Shown here: positions 51,277 through 63,314 of the stretch, in pieces
How the letters are laid out: each line of letters starts with the position of its first letter
Numbering within the stretch: position 1 is the first letter of the stretch
From: Lactiplantibacillus plantarum
Lineage (GTDB): Bacteria; Bacillota; Bacilli; Lactobacillales; Lactobacillaceae
Assembly: GCF_014131735.1 (NCBI RefSeq)
Contig: NZ_CP039121.1
Location: 2,790,001 to 2,854,000, forward strand
DNA length: 64,000 nucleotides
Direction: 5' to 3'
Program-made: the position numbers and the translations under genes
Notes under the pieces: model-generated
What the model saw: only the letters and a program-made list of their open reading frames with translations
The model's database searches: none
Told to the model about the DNA's origin: nothing

Positions 51277-52164
51277 TTAAAGTAAGTCAGCCTGATGTAA
51301 CGCATCCGTCAATGTAATAAATTCATCGACCGTCAACCGTTCGGCACGAATCTTGGGATCAATCGTCGCGATATCAAGAGCCTGTTGAATGGCCGTCTTC
51401 GTCTCAGGTTGTTTACCAAATAGGCTTTGCAAATTATTCCACAGATTTTTCCGGCGGTGCGCAAAGCCCGCTTTAACGACCTTGAAAAAAGCTGCTTCGT
51501 CAAATGGCACGTGTGTCCGCGGTGGCAATGCCGTCAATTTCACGATTGCAGAATCGACATTCGGTGACGGCACGAAAACCGTCCGGGGAACGACCATCGC
51601 CATCTCAGCAGCCATCCGGTACTGCACAGCAATCGTTAACGCACCGTACGCCTTCGTACCCGGTTCAGCTGCCAAACGGTCGGCAACTTCCTTTTGCATC
51701 ATCACAACAATATTTTCAAAAGCAACGTCCCCCGCCAAAATGTTCATCAGAATAGGCGTTGTAATATAATACGGTAAATTGGCGACGAGCTTCAACGGCC
51801 GCTCGTTATCTAAATGTTCACTGATCATCGCGGCTAAGTCGGCCTTCAAAATATCTTGGTTAACGACCGTTACATTGTCATAATCAGCTAGTGTCTCATC
51901 CAAAATTGGCAGTAACCGATCATCGATTTCAAAGGCCAGGACGTGGTGCGCAGCCCGTGCCAAATACTCAGTCAGTGCCCCGATCCCAGGGCCAATTTCA
52001 ATCACGTTATCATTGGTTCCAATGTCAGCAGTGGCAACAATGTTGTGTAACACGTTCTGATCAGTTAAAAAATTCTGTCCTAAACTCTTCTTAACTTGTA
52101 ACCCGTACGTATGCATAATTGCCCGTGTGCGGGCGGGATTCGCAATATCTAAATCTCTACTCAT
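51277..52164 (-). CDS. ksgA: 16S rRNA dimethyladenosine transferase
   Basis: 295 aa. SAM-binding [16 protein letters not shown], catalytic [10 protein letters not shown] and a C-terminal domain with [14 protein letters not shown]. Dimethylates two adjacent adenines near the 3' end of 16S rRNA during 30S maturation. The start lies at the second of two adjacent ATGs, 5 nt after GAGGAG; the stop of rnmV overlaps it, so the genes are coupled. Confidence 0.95.
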   Translation of the reverse strand: MSRDLDIANPARTRAIMHTYGLQVKKSLGQNFLTDQNVLHNIVATADIGTNDNVIEIGPGIGALTEYLARAAHHVLAFEIDDRLLPILDETLADYDNVTVVNQDILKADLAAMISEHLDNERPLKLVANLPYYITTPILMNILAGDVAFENIVVMMQKEVADRLAAEPGTKAYGALTIAVQYRMAAEMAMVVPRTVFVPSPNVDSAIVKLTALPPRTHVPFDEAAFFKVVKAGFAHRRKNLWNNLQSLFGKQPETKTAIQQALDIATIDPKIRAERLTVDEFITLTDALHQADLL

Positions 52165-52727
52165 CATTTCTCCTCTGTGGTTAGTTGGTCAACAGCCGCC
52201 CAAAAATCAGCTGGCTGAATTTGAAATAGTTGTAACCGTTTGGGCAGCTGTTTACCGTTGACGTATCCGATACCTAAACGTTCACCCAACTGTTCGCGTC
52301 GTTGACGCGCCGTGGGACCAGCTAGTAAGCCCGCCGCAATCAAATCATGGTGACTGATCAACTGTTGGGGCTCGTCGATTTGCTCCGTATATAGATGGGC
52401 GAGTGCAGTTTGGATCGCCGCTGGGCTCGCGTGTTCAACGCCCAGGCTCCCCCCAGCCTTAGTTGGTACACCAGCTTTGCGGGGCAAAAAGGCGTGCTTG
52501 ACACCCGGAACAGCCGCCGAAATCGTCTTCCGAATACGTTCACCAGAAAAGTCTGGGTCGGTGAACACGATCACGCCGCGACTGGCCTGCAACGTTTTGA
52601 TCTGGGCTAAGGTGGCTTCGGAAATCGCCGAGCCATTCGTTTCAAGTGTATCTGCATCGACAGCTAGGGCGAGACGCTTCGTGTCATCTTTCCCTTCAAC
52701 CACAATTACTTCTTTAATCTTTTTCAA
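52164..52727 (-). CDS. rnmV: Ribonuclease M5
   Basis: 187 aa. TOPRIM domain: [29 protein letters not shown] carries the first acid, [16 protein letters not shown] the Asp pair. It matures 5S rRNA precursors. The start is taken as TTG (52725-52727) giving [14 protein letters not shown] as in Bacillus; an ATG seven codons earlier is possible but lengthens an unconserved N-terminus inside tatD. It overlaps tatD by 14 nt and ksgA by one. Confidence 0.93.
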   Translation of the reverse strand: MKKIKEVIVVEGKDDTKRLALAVDADTLETNGSAISEATLAQIKTLQASRGVIVFTDPDFSGERIRKTISAAVPGVKHAFLPRKAGVPTKAGGSLGVEHASPAAIQTALAHLYTEQIDEPQQLISHHDLIAAGLLAGPTARQRREQLGERLGIGYVNGKQLPKRLQLFQIQPADFWAAVDQLTTEEK

Positions 52728-53490
52728 TCTTAAAAAATTCCTCTGCATTTTGATAAGTTTGGGCCGCTATAATTTCCGGCGTCGTTTCACGTAACTGGGC
52801 AATTGCTTCAACAACGTACCGCGTGTAACCGGGTTCGTTCTGCTTTCCCCGGTATGGTTCCGGCGTTAGATAAGGGGCATCCGTTTCAACCAGCATTTGC
52901 GTTAGTGGCGTTTGCTTGACGGATTCATGGACTTCACGCGCATTCTTAAATGATGCGACACCACTATAGGAAATATGCATGCCTAAGTCCAAGAACCGTT
53001 TGAGCCACTCAGGGTCACCATTAAAGCTATGCATGACGCCACCCGTGTCACGAATATCAGCTGCTTTCAAGATCTTATAGGTATCTTCGAAAGCATCACG
53101 ATTGTGCACGGAAATTGGCAATTGCATCTCTTTAGCAATGGCGACTTGGCGGGCAAAGACTTGCCGCTGAACGTCTTGTGGCGACGTATCCCAATGGTAG
53201 TCCAGTCCAATCTCACCTAACGCGACGACTTTCGGATGTTGGACTTGTTCAATCAACAACTTTTCAGCCGCCTGATCATAGTTTTTGGCATCTTCCGGGT
53301 GCCAACCAACAATCGCGACCAACTGAGGATACGTTTCCGCCAGTTTAATCGCATCGGCGTTCAGTTGTGTATTCGAACCAACGATTGCCATCCGCGTAAC
53401 ATCAAGGTCAGCCGCTTGTTGTAAGTAACGTGGCACTTCCTGGATGAATTCTTCACTATTTAAATGGGTATGAGAATCAAAAATCCGCAT
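52714..53490 (-). CDS. tatD: TatD-family metal-dependent DNase
   Basis: 258 aa. Metal ligands in FDSHTHLNSEEF, GEIGLDYHWD, ISVHNRDAFEDT, GGVMHSFNG and VETDAPYLTPEPYRGK. A TIM-barrel 3'-5' exonuclease. It lies directly upstream of rnmV and ksgA, the Bacillus yabD-rnmV-ksgA order. metG, usually the next neighbour, is here separated by the MFS gene. Confidence 0.94.
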   Translation of the reverse strand: MRIFDSHTHLNSEEFIQEVPRYLQQAADLDVTRMAIVGSNTQLNADAIKLAETYPQLVAIVGWHPEDAKNYDQAAEKLLIEQVQHPKVVALGEIGLDYHWDTSPQDVQRQVFARQVAIAKEMQLPISVHNRDAFEDTYKILKAADIRDTGGVMHSFNGDPEWLKRFLDLGMHISYSGVASFKNAREVHESVKQTPLTQMLVETDAPYLTPEPYRGKQNEPGYTRYVVEAIAQLRETTPEIIAAQTYQNAEEFFKIEKD

Positions 53491-53576
53491 GTAATAACCC
53501 CTTTTCGACTTTTGTTATCTTAGTTGATTTTACCATGGGACGCAAGTTTTCGGAAAAGAAGACGGTAATTCTAAAA

Positions 53577-53605
53577 TAAAAAGCCCGGGTTCCCCCAGGC
53601 TTTCA
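53577..53605 (-). terminator. Terminator after the MFS gene
   Basis: AAAGCCTGGGGG ... CCCGGGCTTTTT on the minus strand. Confidence 0.75.
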
Positions 53606-53612
53606 AGCAAAA

Positions 53613-54797
53613 TCAATGACGTACACGCTGCCAATACAGCCCCGCGTACACCACCGTCATCACCGTGACTACGCCTAACATGTATACGGGCAATGTCACG
53701 ACACTGCCGTGGTGGAGCAAACTCATTAAGTAAGTTAGCACACTCACTAGCAGATAATAACCCAGGCTAAACCAGCCACTAGCACTCCCCATCACCGTTT
53801 CATAGCCAATCAAAGCACGATTCAACGCGTTTGGTAGGGTGATGTTCAGACCTAAGAAGGCTAGAAAAATCCCAATCAGCATCCCAATGACGTGATTGCC
53901 AACAGCGGTCATCACCAAGCCAACTGCCGCTACCAAACTCAATCCTAAGCCACTTAAAGCGACCTGCATTGGTGACCAATAGTTGACAAGCCAATTCACT
54001 AGCAACGCGCCCAGCAGACTGGCCGCGGCTAAGACTAAACCGAGACTACCGTATTGCACAGCACTAAAGCCGAAGTGCGTTTCAAAAATAAACGGCGCTT
54101 CAGCGTAATAACTAAACAAAATACCATTAATACCACTAATCAATAGGCCGTAACACCAGACCACGGGATCGTGCAATAACCGTGAAACGACAACGCTTTG
54201 TTGCCGCCAAGAGGCCACTTTGACCGTTTCTGGTCGAGTCTCTGGCAAGCAACACCCCGCGTACAACAGTATTACGACTGCTATCATGATCAAGACCGAG
54301 AAGACATGCTGATAGCCGAACACAGTCTGGACGCCACCTCCGATGAGTGGCCCGAGAGCGGGTGATAGTGCCATGGCCGCACTCACCTTCGCAAAGATTT
54401 TTGCACCAGTAACACCCGTAAAGCTCTCACGCATGATAGTCTGTGTCACAACCGAACCAGCACTAGCACCGAAAGCTTGGATCAAGCGGCAAACCAATAA
54501 CCAAGTAAAGCCCGGGCTCAGATATAACCCTAAGTTACCAATCAAATAAAAGGCTAATCCACCTAACATGGCATCACGGCGCCCGCGATAGTCAGCATAT
54601 TGCCCCCAGAAGAGCACCCCAACTGCAAAAGCCACAAAATAACTGCTCATGGTTAGCTGGCTGTGGCTGGCGCTAACGTGCATTGCCTGACTGAGCGCTG
54701 GCAAGATCGGCGTAAAAATTGATTCACTGATTTGTGGAAAACCCACTAATGTGATTAACAGTAATAATGATGGCACTTGTTTTTGGACGTTTTTCAT
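53613..54797 (-). CDS. MFS multidrug efflux transporter, Bcr/CflA-like
   Basis: 394 aa, 12 hydrophobic segments. The N-terminal ISESIFTPILPALSQAM and the loop GQYADYRGRRDAMLGG between helices 2 and 3 fit the Bcr/CflA drug:proton antiporter family, as does RLIQAFGASAGSVVTQTIMRE of motif C-like helix 5. It breaks the usual metG-tatD neighbourhood, so it is probably an insertion in this lineage. A 21-codon leader peptide just upstream suggests translation-dependent regulation. Confidence 0.88.
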   Translation of the reverse strand: MKNVQKQVPSLLLLITLVGFPQISESIFTPILPALSQAMHVSASHSQLTMSSYFVAFAVGVLFWGQYADYRGRRDAMLGGLAFYLIGNLGLYLSPGFTWLLVCRLIQAFGASAGSVVTQTIMRESFTGVTGAKIFAKVSAAMALSPALGPLIGGGVQTVFGYQHVFSVLIMIAVVILLYAGCCLPETRPETVKVASWRQQSVVVSRLLHDPVVWCYGLLISGINGILFSYYAEAPFIFETHFGFSAVQYGSLGLVLAAASLLGALLVNWLVNYWSPMQVALSGLGLSLVAAVGLVMTAVGNHVIGMLIGIFLAFLGLNITLPNALNRALIGYETVMGSASGWFSLGYYLLVSVLTYLMSLLHHGSVVTLPVYMLGVVTVMTVVYAGLYWQRVRH

Positions 54798-54820
54798 TTA
54801 ATTAAGTCTCCTAAATTTAA

Positions 54821-54886
54821 TTAATTTTCGGAAAAACGTCCTTTTCCATCTACGGAGACGCATACGAGAATCTGTTCATATTTCAT
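54821..54886 (-). CDS. 21-aa leader peptide upstream of the MFS gene
   Basis: ATG at 54884-54886, 5 nt after GAGGTGAG, codes for a short peptide starting MKYEQILVCVSV and ending GRFSEN before TAA. The stop lies 23 nt before the MFS ATG. The last codons form GGAAAA/TTTTCC, and the MFS ribosome site AGGAG lies in the loop of a TTAATTAA/TTAATTAA stem. This layout fits translational attenuation by an antibiotic stalling ribosomes; that function is inferred. Confidence 0.6.
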   Translation of the reverse strand: MKYEQILVCVSVDGKGRFSEN

Positions 54887-54976
54887 ATGTTCTCACCTCA
54901 TTTCTTGTTCGTACTACTGTACGGGAGATTAACCCATTTGTCAAAAACAACTAAAATAACAATTGAATTACAAATC

Positions 54977-55013
54977 AAAAATCGAGCTCACTAGTCAGTG
55001 CGCCCGATTTTTT
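54977..55013. terminator. Terminator after metG
   Basis: AAATCGGGCGCACT-gact-AGTGAGCTCGATTT with T-rich flanks on both sides. Confidence 0.85.
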
Positions 55014-55029
55014 ATTCAACATTTAGTTT

Positions 55030-57402
<2,373 letters not shown>

Positions 57403-57792
57403 TTATTCAACAACCCACGAATATCGGGCCAGCGCTTCACGAACGACTTCCGCGATCCGGCTATCGTCCGGCCGACACCACTTATAATCATAAACTTCCG
57501 AGTCGACTTTGAGCGCGCCACTCCCCGCAACTAAAAAACAATTTAACTCGACTATTTTTCCCGGTTGATTATAGGCCACACCACGGTGGGTGAAGGCCCA
57601 CTTAAACCGATCTGGCGACACAACTAATGACAACTCTTCTTTTAATTCTCGCTGCAGAGTCTGTGTTAGCGTCTCTCCCACACCAACCTTGCCACCAGGA
57701 AAATAATAGGCTGTGTTTTTTGATTCCCGTGTTAATAAGACTTTTCCATCAGCGCAGAAAACCCCATTTGCGCAAATAATATCCGGTTGCAT
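57403..57792 (-). CDS. Nudix hydrolase
   Basis: 129 aa. Nudix box GGKVGVGETLTQTLQRELKEEL fits GX5EX7REUXEE, except that Ser replaces the last Gly. It probably cleaves a nucleoside diphosphate derivative. The start is uncertain: the ATG at 57790-57792 has GGGCGGA upstream, and an ATG 13 codons earlier is the alternative. Monocistronic. Confidence 0.8.
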   Translation of the reverse strand: MQPDIICANGVFCADGKVLLTRESKNTAYYFPGGKVGVGETLTQTLQRELKEELSLVVSPDRFKWAFTHRGVAYNQPGKIVELNCFLVAGSGALKVDSEVYDYKWCRPDDSRIAEVVREALARYSWVVE

Positions 57793-58388
57793 ACCCAATC
57801 CGCCCCAATCTATATTGTTATGACCTAACATTCGATTCTCAACAACACTTCAACCTGCCATAACTATCTGCAACTCACATAGTGGCAGGCAACTACTTAG
57901 TTGCTTGAACTGAAGTCAGTGTATCTTAATCACGCACTTTTCTCAATCACCCTAATTCACCTAAGAATCATGAATTAAGGTACTTATAACTGCCTAGTTT
58001 TAAGGCAGTCCCAAGCCATCGTATCCACGACCAACGAGATAATTATTACCAAAACTAAACAGGAATTTACATAAACTACTTCTTGACTTTACACTAACTT
58101 TACTTCCAAATGATGTATCCCAACCGTTCGCTTTCAAATCAGATGGCTAAGGCCATATTGATTAACTAAGGTGTAAGTGCAAAAAAATGTAGCGGCAGCT
58201 CACATTATTGAATGTCCGAACTACCGCTACATTTTTAGTTGTCATGATTCATCAATTAAAGAATATTCAACCGTACGACCAAATTTCAACGGTTCACGGT
58301 CATAGTGACTGTATTGAGCCAACATAGTAATTCAACTGATAACTCGTTCAATTAAGCAAAGTATCACATCAATCACTCATAAATCATT
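57793..58388. other. Gap between the Nudix and DUF72 genes
   Basis: Nearly 600 nt of AT-rich DNA with no supportable gene. Contains the terminator at 58182-58236 and, presumably, the Nudix promoter near 57850-57960. Confidence 0.6.
58182..58236 (-). terminator. Terminator of the mvaA-sir2-DUF72 cluster
   Basis: AAAATGTAGCGGTAG ... CTGCCGCTACATTTTTTT on the minus strand, about 150 nt beyond the DUF72 stop. Confidence 0.8.
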
Positions 58389-59231
58389 TTAAAACAAGTC
58401 CAGTTGATGCGGTCCTAAATCACCAAACGAAACGCCTAGCAACTCTTTGAGTGCCATCGCGTTATCGGCCGCGTCACCACCAGAATTATTATTAAAGATG
58501 ACGCAAACCTCGTCCGCCTGCTGTTGTAACTGTTCCACCGTTTGCTTGAATTCAGCTAGTTCTTGATCACTATACCGATATAAAGTCCGTTGGCTACGCC
58601 AGTTAGCGCCCTTGGCTGACCAGCCCTGCTGGTTACGACCATGTAAGCGTAAGAGTGCCAATTTCGAATTCGTTACGACCGGCTCGAAACTAACGCCATC
58701 ATTTAAAGCGTGCGGCTCATCGACAATCACATGGGTAATCCCCAGATCCTTCAGAAAACTAAAGACCGCATCTTTGACACTCTCCTCGTACCAACTCTGG
58801 TTACGAAATTCGACTGCGATTGGAACACCGGGTAACCACTCGACCATCCGTTGTAGGTAATGGAAGTTGCGGTTCGACCGTTCAAAAAACGGCGGAAATT
58901 GGAAGAGCACCGCTTTTAATTGCTGGTGCTGCGTTAACGGTTTGAGCATCGCACGGTATTCCCGATAAGCTGTCTTTAGCGCATCCATCGAGACCCCTTC
59001 GTCATAAGTATCATGCAGCGTCATCACCTGATTTGCTTTCAAAATAAACTGAAACTTATCAGGGACGGCCTTTTGCCACTTCGCGACCGTCGTCACTTTC
59101 GGAATACCATAGAATGGCGTGTCCACTTCGACGACTGGTAGGACTCCCGAATATTCAGTTAAGGTCAGCTTTTCAGTACCACCCAGTAAACTAGGGTGTT
59201 CCGTCCAAGTTGTTAAGCCAATTGTTATCAT
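58389..59231 (-). CDS. DUF72 family protein
   Basis: 280 aa. TIM-barrel DUF72 features: GLTTWTEHPSLLG, VVEVDTPFYGIPKVTTVAKW, FQFILKANQVMTLHD, LFQFPPFFERS and VEFRNQSWY. A C-terminal FNNNSGGDAADNAMALKELLG is also typical. Its start overlaps the sirtuin stop by one base, so the two are translationally coupled. Biochemical role not established. Confidence 0.9.
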   Translation of the reverse strand: MITIGLTTWTEHPSLLGGTEKLTLTEYSGVLPVVEVDTPFYGIPKVTTVAKWQKAVPDKFQFILKANQVMTLHDTYDEGVSMDALKTAYREYRAMLKPLTQHQQLKAVLFQFPPFFERSNRNFHYLQRMVEWLPGVPIAVEFRNQSWYEESVKDAVFSFLKDLGITHVIVDEPHALNDGVSFEPVVTNSKLALLRLHGRNQQGWSAKGANWRSQRTLYRYSDQELAEFKQTVEQLQQQADEVCVIFNNNSGGDAADNAMALKELLGVSFGDLGPHQLDLF

Positions 59232-59935
59232 CAGACCTGCACCCCCTCGAAGAAGTCGACCGCATCTTGTTGCACCATCGTAAATGCAAATGGCAACTGG
59301 AGCGGTTCCGCATTGATTGCAAGCACTTGAGCCTTCGGATTACGATAGTCAATTAGGCCGGCGAACGGGTACACCCGAAACGAGGTCCCACAAATAACGA
59401 CTAGGTCAGCCTGCTGTAAATATTGAACTGCCCGTTCGATATTGGCACTCGCAATCCCCTCGTCGTACAACACCACGTTAGGCCGTAAGTAGCCATGGTC
59501 TGTCTGATGGTAAGGAGACTTCAAATACTCATGCCAATCGACATGCTGACCACACTTGGTGCAGTAGACCTGATAGAGATTACCGTGAAATTCAACGAGC
59601 TGAGCCGTTTTAGCCACCCCATATAAATTATCAATATTTTGTGTAATCACACTGGCCCGCCCTTGCCGAGTCAGTGCCGCCATCTTTTGATGAATCACAT
59701 TCGGTTGGGCGTCTGGATAATATAAATTTGATTGTAAATATTGATAAAATTCCAGCGGATGCTCCGCCAAAAACGCGTGGCTTAAATAATACTCCGCGTT
59801 ATGGTGTTCGGTATACAGTCCATTTTTAGACCGGTAATCAGGAATTCCCGAGGGCGTCGAAACGCCGGCCCCCGTCATAAAAACGATATGCTGAGCTTGT
59901 TGTAAAGTTGTTTGTGCTGCTGTAATGTCACTCAT
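59231..59935 (-). CDS. SIR2-family NAD-dependent protein deacylase, atypical zinc site
   Basis: 234 aa. NAD-binding TGAGVSTPSGIPDYRS, TQNIDNLY, catalytic His in LVEFHGNLY and ICGTSFRVYPFAGLI. Only one CxxC (YCTKCG) is present; the second pair is replaced by HQTDHG before YLRPNVVLY, and TQNID is followed by NLY rather than GLH. It may bind zinc with His, or lack it. It may still act as a lysine deacylase or as an ADP-ribosyl transferase. It is coupled to DUF72. Confidence 0.9.
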   Translation of the reverse strand: MSDITAAQTTLQQAQHIVFMTGAGVSTPSGIPDYRSKNGLYTEHHNAEYYLSHAFLAEHPLEFYQYLQSNLYYPDAQPNVIHQKMAALTRQGRASVITQNIDNLYGVAKTAQLVEFHGNLYQVYCTKCGQHVDWHEYLKSPYHQTDHGYLRPNVVLYDEGIASANIERAVQYLQQADLVVICGTSFRVYPFAGLIDYRNPKAQVLAINAEPLQLPFAFTMVQQDAVDFFEGVQV

Positions 59936-59956
59936 TCTGACATCTCCCTGCTTAGC

Positions 59957-60916
59957 TTACCGTAACGTATAGGGTAGATTCATTTCTTGGAATAATTCTT
60001 TGACCGTCTTATCGTACACCTCTTTGAAAAAGGCATCGCTCTTCTTTTGCGCCGGTGCTGGTAGGACAAACGCATTCTGACGGTCACTCTTATATAACCC
60101 AATGTACGCTCGGGTATGTTTATTTTTATCTAATAGATCTGAATGGTAAACGTCAAATAACTGCCGGACTTCCAGCCGCTCTTGCCGTTCACTGAGCACA
60201 CTCTGAACGGTCACAAATTCCGTTCCGTGTAGGACTGGTAAATGCCAAGCCGTCATCTGATCATCAAAAGCCTTGAACAGCTTTACTACGGCACGCCGCA
60301 TCGCGAACGGGGTGTCAACTGGCTTCTGACTGATTACGGCGTATAGCTTCTGTGCAGCCGGCCAAGCTTGTGGATAGGCCGTTGTCACCTTTTGCAAATC
60401 ATCAGCTGGTAATTCACCATTAAAGAAAACGAGTAGGTCAGTCAATGTTAATAACCGTAACGTCATCATCGCATCCGCCTTGCCCGCAGGTTCCGGTTCG
60501 ATTGTGGCCGCCACACCTTGCATGTATAGCGTTTCAATTTGCTCATCGATTAAGTTATGTTCCCGTTGTTTGCGTACGACCAAGACGTGGCTCACCATGT
60601 CATAAAGTTCCATAGCGATTGCCATCAATTGTTCGTCCAGTTGTTGATCACGCGTGGTTAAATTAAAGGTAATCTGTGGAAAGCCTTGTAATAACAATAA
60701 TAGATGTAATAATTCATGTGACGCTGTGTAATTAGGAGCCGTAATATCGCTAACCCGAACGGTCAGGTCACCATCATCTAACACTTGTTGTGCTTGATCA
60801 TGGCGGACGTAACCCGCTTTTGTGTCACCAAAACGAACACTAATATTGCCCGGATATAACGAATTGGCGGTACTTAATAAATCTGTAACAGTTTGGTTCA
60901 ATTTAATTTCAGTCAT
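59957..60916 (-). CDS. Putative HExxH metallopeptidase-like protein
   Basis: 319 aa soluble protein. ASHELLHLLLLLQGF contains HExxH, and MAIAMELYDMVSHVLV further on could give a third ligand. I do not recognise the family. The start is the ATG at 60914-60916 after AAAGGAAGAG; it overlaps the mvaA stop by 8 nt, so it is co-translated with HMG-CoA reductase. The sirtuin starts 21 nt after its end. Confidence 0.7.
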   Translation of the reverse strand: MTEIKLNQTVTDLLSTANSLYPGNISVRFGDTKAGYVRHDQAQQVLDDGDLTVRVSDITAPNYTASHELLHLLLLLQGFPQITFNLTTRDQQLDEQLMAIAMELYDMVSHVLVVRKQREHNLIDEQIETLYMQGVAATIEPEPAGKADAMMTLRLLTLTDLLVFFNGELPADDLQKVTTAYPQAWPAAQKLYAVISQKPVDTPFAMRRAVVKLFKAFDDQMTAWHLPVLHGTEFVTVQSVLSERQERLEVRQLFDVYHSDLLDKNKHTRAYIGLYKSDRQNAFVLPAPAQKKSDAFFKEVYDKTVKELFQEMNLPYTLR

Positions 60917-62183
60917 CAGTCTCTTCCTTTGTTTGCCGCAATTCCGCAATGAGTTGTTGCGTGGTTGCGAGGTCTTGTTGAGATGCTAATTCAAGTCGTT
61001 GTAAGATAACGGGGAGTTCCTCAGGAGTCGCTCCCGCTGCCATCGCGAGCGATTTCAACTGTAGGTGCATATGGCCCTGCTGGATACCAGTCGTGACCAA
61101 GGCGCGTAAAGCGGCTAGATTTTGGGCTAACCCGATGGCAACCATAATTCTTTCCAAATCACCCGCTGTTTGAATACCTAATATTCGTTGATTCAACTGG
61201 GCTAACTCGTTAATTTTGATTGAACCGCCCACAATGCCAACCGGTAGTGGCAATTCCAGTTCACCATGCAGCATCCGACCATCACTGGTCCAGGTACTCA
61301 TGCCACGATATTGACCGTCCTTAACAGCATAGGCGTGTGCCCCACTCTCCAAAGCGCGCCAGTCGTTGCCACTAGCAATAGCGACAGCATCAATACCGTT
61401 CATGATACCTTTATTATGAGTCGTGGCCCGGTACGGATCAAGCTGAGCGACCGTACTGGCCGACGCAATCTTCTGGGCAACTAGTTTGCCGGCATACCGC
61501 CCAGCCTGTAATAATCCGACCGGAATGTCACAAATGGCCTTGACTAAGCTCGCCGTTGCATAATTCGATAGAATACTCATTAAAGCGTCCTGCTTCGTCA
61601 TCACACCGATGGACTTTGCCACGGCTTCCAACATACTATTGAGCATATTGGCCCCCATAGCAGCCTGCACATCAACGAATAGGTCAATTGATAAATAGCC
61701 TTGTCCGAGAACACGCGTACGTAGGCGCCGAGCGCCACCACCTCGTTTTTTTAAACTGGGATGGGCCGCATCAGCTACTTTTAATAATGCTGCAGCGTGG
61801 GCTTCAATCACGGCAGCGGTTGCAGCCGGATCAGACAACTGCTCCAGAACGATTTGACCAATCATTTCACGTTGATTAAGGACGGTCGTGAAGCCCCCTG
61901 CACGCTTGACAATTTTAGCGCCATTACTTGCTGCCGCAATAACAGAAGGTTCCTCAGTAACCATTGGAACAATGTGATCCACGCCATCGACGACTAAGTT
62001 GACAGCCAACCCCATCGGTAATGGGTAATCCGTCAAATAATTCTCAATAATTTCATGATGTTGTGGTAAATAATATTGTTTAAATAACGCCTGTTCAGCT
62101 GGCGTTAAATGAGCCTGTTGCGCCACGATGGCAGTGCGTTCCGCCCAATTTTTTTGATAAAAGTGCCGAAAATCAGCTGTCAT
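60909..62183 (-). CDS. mvaA: Hydroxymethylglutaryl-CoA reductase (class II)
   Basis: 424 aa. PMVTEEPSVIAAASNGAKI gives the catalytic Glu, ATTHNKGIMNGIDAVAIASGNDWR the Lys and Asp, and QQGHMHLQLKSLA the C-terminal His. Converts HMG-CoA to mevalonate, the committed step of isoprenoid synthesis. Class II by length and absence of a membrane domain. Ribosome site GGAGAG. It leads the run mvaA, HExxH protein, sirtuin, DUF72. Confidence 0.95.
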   Translation of the reverse strand: MTADFRHFYQKNWAERTAIVAQQAHLTPAEQALFKQYYLPQHHEIIENYLTDYPLPMGLAVNLVVDGVDHIVPMVTEEPSVIAAASNGAKIVKRAGGFTTVLNQREMIGQIVLEQLSDPAATAAVIEAHAAALLKVADAAHPSLKKRGGGARRLRTRVLGQGYLSIDLFVDVQAAMGANMLNSMLEAVAKSIGVMTKQDALMSILSNYATASLVKAICDIPVGLLQAGRYAGKLVAQKIASASTVAQLDPYRATTHNKGIMNGIDAVAIASGNDWRALESGAHAYAVKDGQYRGMSTWTSDGRMLHGELELPLPVGIVGGSIKINELAQLNQRILGIQTAGDLERIMVAIGLAQNLAALRALVTTGIQQGHMHLQLKSLAMAAGATPEELPVILQRLELASQQDLATTQQLIAELRQTKEETDD

Positions 62184-62228
62184 ATTCTCATTCCTATTCT
62201 CTCCATTCGACTCATCTACCGAACCGAC

Positions 62229-63146
62229 CTATTGATTGAGGTGTTCTGAAATAATTCCCTCACGAACACCACTTTCAGAAAAGATCACCCGATCACTATC
62301 CAACATCTGTAATAACGTCACTAGCGGTAACATTCCACCAACAATAATGTCCGCACGATCATATTCCATTCCTGAAATTTCCTGGCGACCTTTTTTCGAC
62401 CGTGACAGTAAGTCCAAAAACGTGTGGAACACCGTCTCTGTCTTCAGACGATACCCGTGAATATCTTCAACTTTTAACTTTTGTTGCCGGCGCCGATTAA
62501 TGCGGGCTAAGGTTCGGTTGGCACCACCCAATAGAATGATTGGGAAGTGCACTGCTTCTGATAACCACCAAATATCTGCCAGTCGGTTACGTAGGAACAT
62601 CTGCGCCCGAAATAGACTCGCAGACGGCACTAAGTCGTCGAGACCGAATTGTTCCGATAATGTCACCGCGCCAAATGGAATGCTGATCAGTTGCTGTTTG
62701 CGGCCATTTTTGACCAAGATCAGTTCACAACTTGCGCCACCCGTGTCTAAGATTAGGCAATCATGGATGACCAATGAATTGGCAACCCCAAGATAATCGT
62801 AATAGGCCTCATCGTCACCAGATAAGACTCGTAAATCGAGCCCCACTTCTTGCTTGACTTGATTGAGAAATTCAGCCTGATTTTGTGCCATCCGAACTGC
62901 AGCTGTGGTGATGCCAATAACATCCGTATTGGGCATTTTTTCATAAAGTCGGCGAAAATTGAGTAACGCCTTGATTGTTCGCTCAATTGCGGCGGGCTGG
63001 AGTACGTGTGCCGTTCCCATTCCTTCCGACAAACGCGTATCTTCCTTAACACGCTTGATTTCTTGAGCAGTGCCGTTAGCATGCAACCGACTGACCGCCA
63101 TCCGCGCCGAATTGGACCCTAAATCCACAATCGCTAAGTTTCTCAT
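62229..63146 (-). CDS. Ppx/GppA family phosphatase
   Basis: 305 aa ASKHA-fold protein. AIVDLGSNSARMAVSRL is the phosphate-1 motif and CLILDTGGASCELILV the phosphate-2 motif. A Glu/Asp-rich active site is visible in DEAYYDYLGVANS. It hydrolyses polyphosphate or pppGpp. Length matches the short Firmicutes form. Monocistronic or upstream of mvaA with a 45-nt gap. Confidence 0.9.
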   Translation of the reverse strand: MRNLAIVDLGSNSARMAVSRLHANGTAQEIKRVKEDTRLSEGMGTAHVLQPAAIERTIKALLNFRRLYEKMPNTDVIGITTAAVRMAQNQAEFLNQVKQEVGLDLRVLSGDDEAYYDYLGVANSLVIHDCLILDTGGASCELILVKNGRKQQLISIPFGAVTLSEQFGLDDLVPSASLFRAQMFLRNRLADIWWLSEAVHFPIILLGGANRTLARINRRRQQKLKVEDIHGYRLKTETVFHTFLDLLSRSKKGRQEISGMEYDRADIIVGGMLPLVTLLQMLDSDRVIFSESGVREGIISEHLNQ

Positions 63147-63252
63147 AACACCACGCTCACTTTTCGTTTATAAAATATTAGTTAGGTTTATTCTAACATT
63201 TATGATGTAACACTGTGACTTCTAGGGCCGGATTGCACACCAAAAAATATCA

Positions 63253-63306
63253 AAAAGCCCAAAATGAACGACGCTAGTGTTTTGACTAGGGCCGTTCATT
63301 TTGGGT
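63253..63306 (-). terminator. Terminator after the gene at the right edge
   Basis: AACCCAAAATGAACG ... CGTTCATTTTGGGCTTTTT on the minus strand. Confidence 0.9.
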
Positions 63307-63314
63307 TCATTAGA

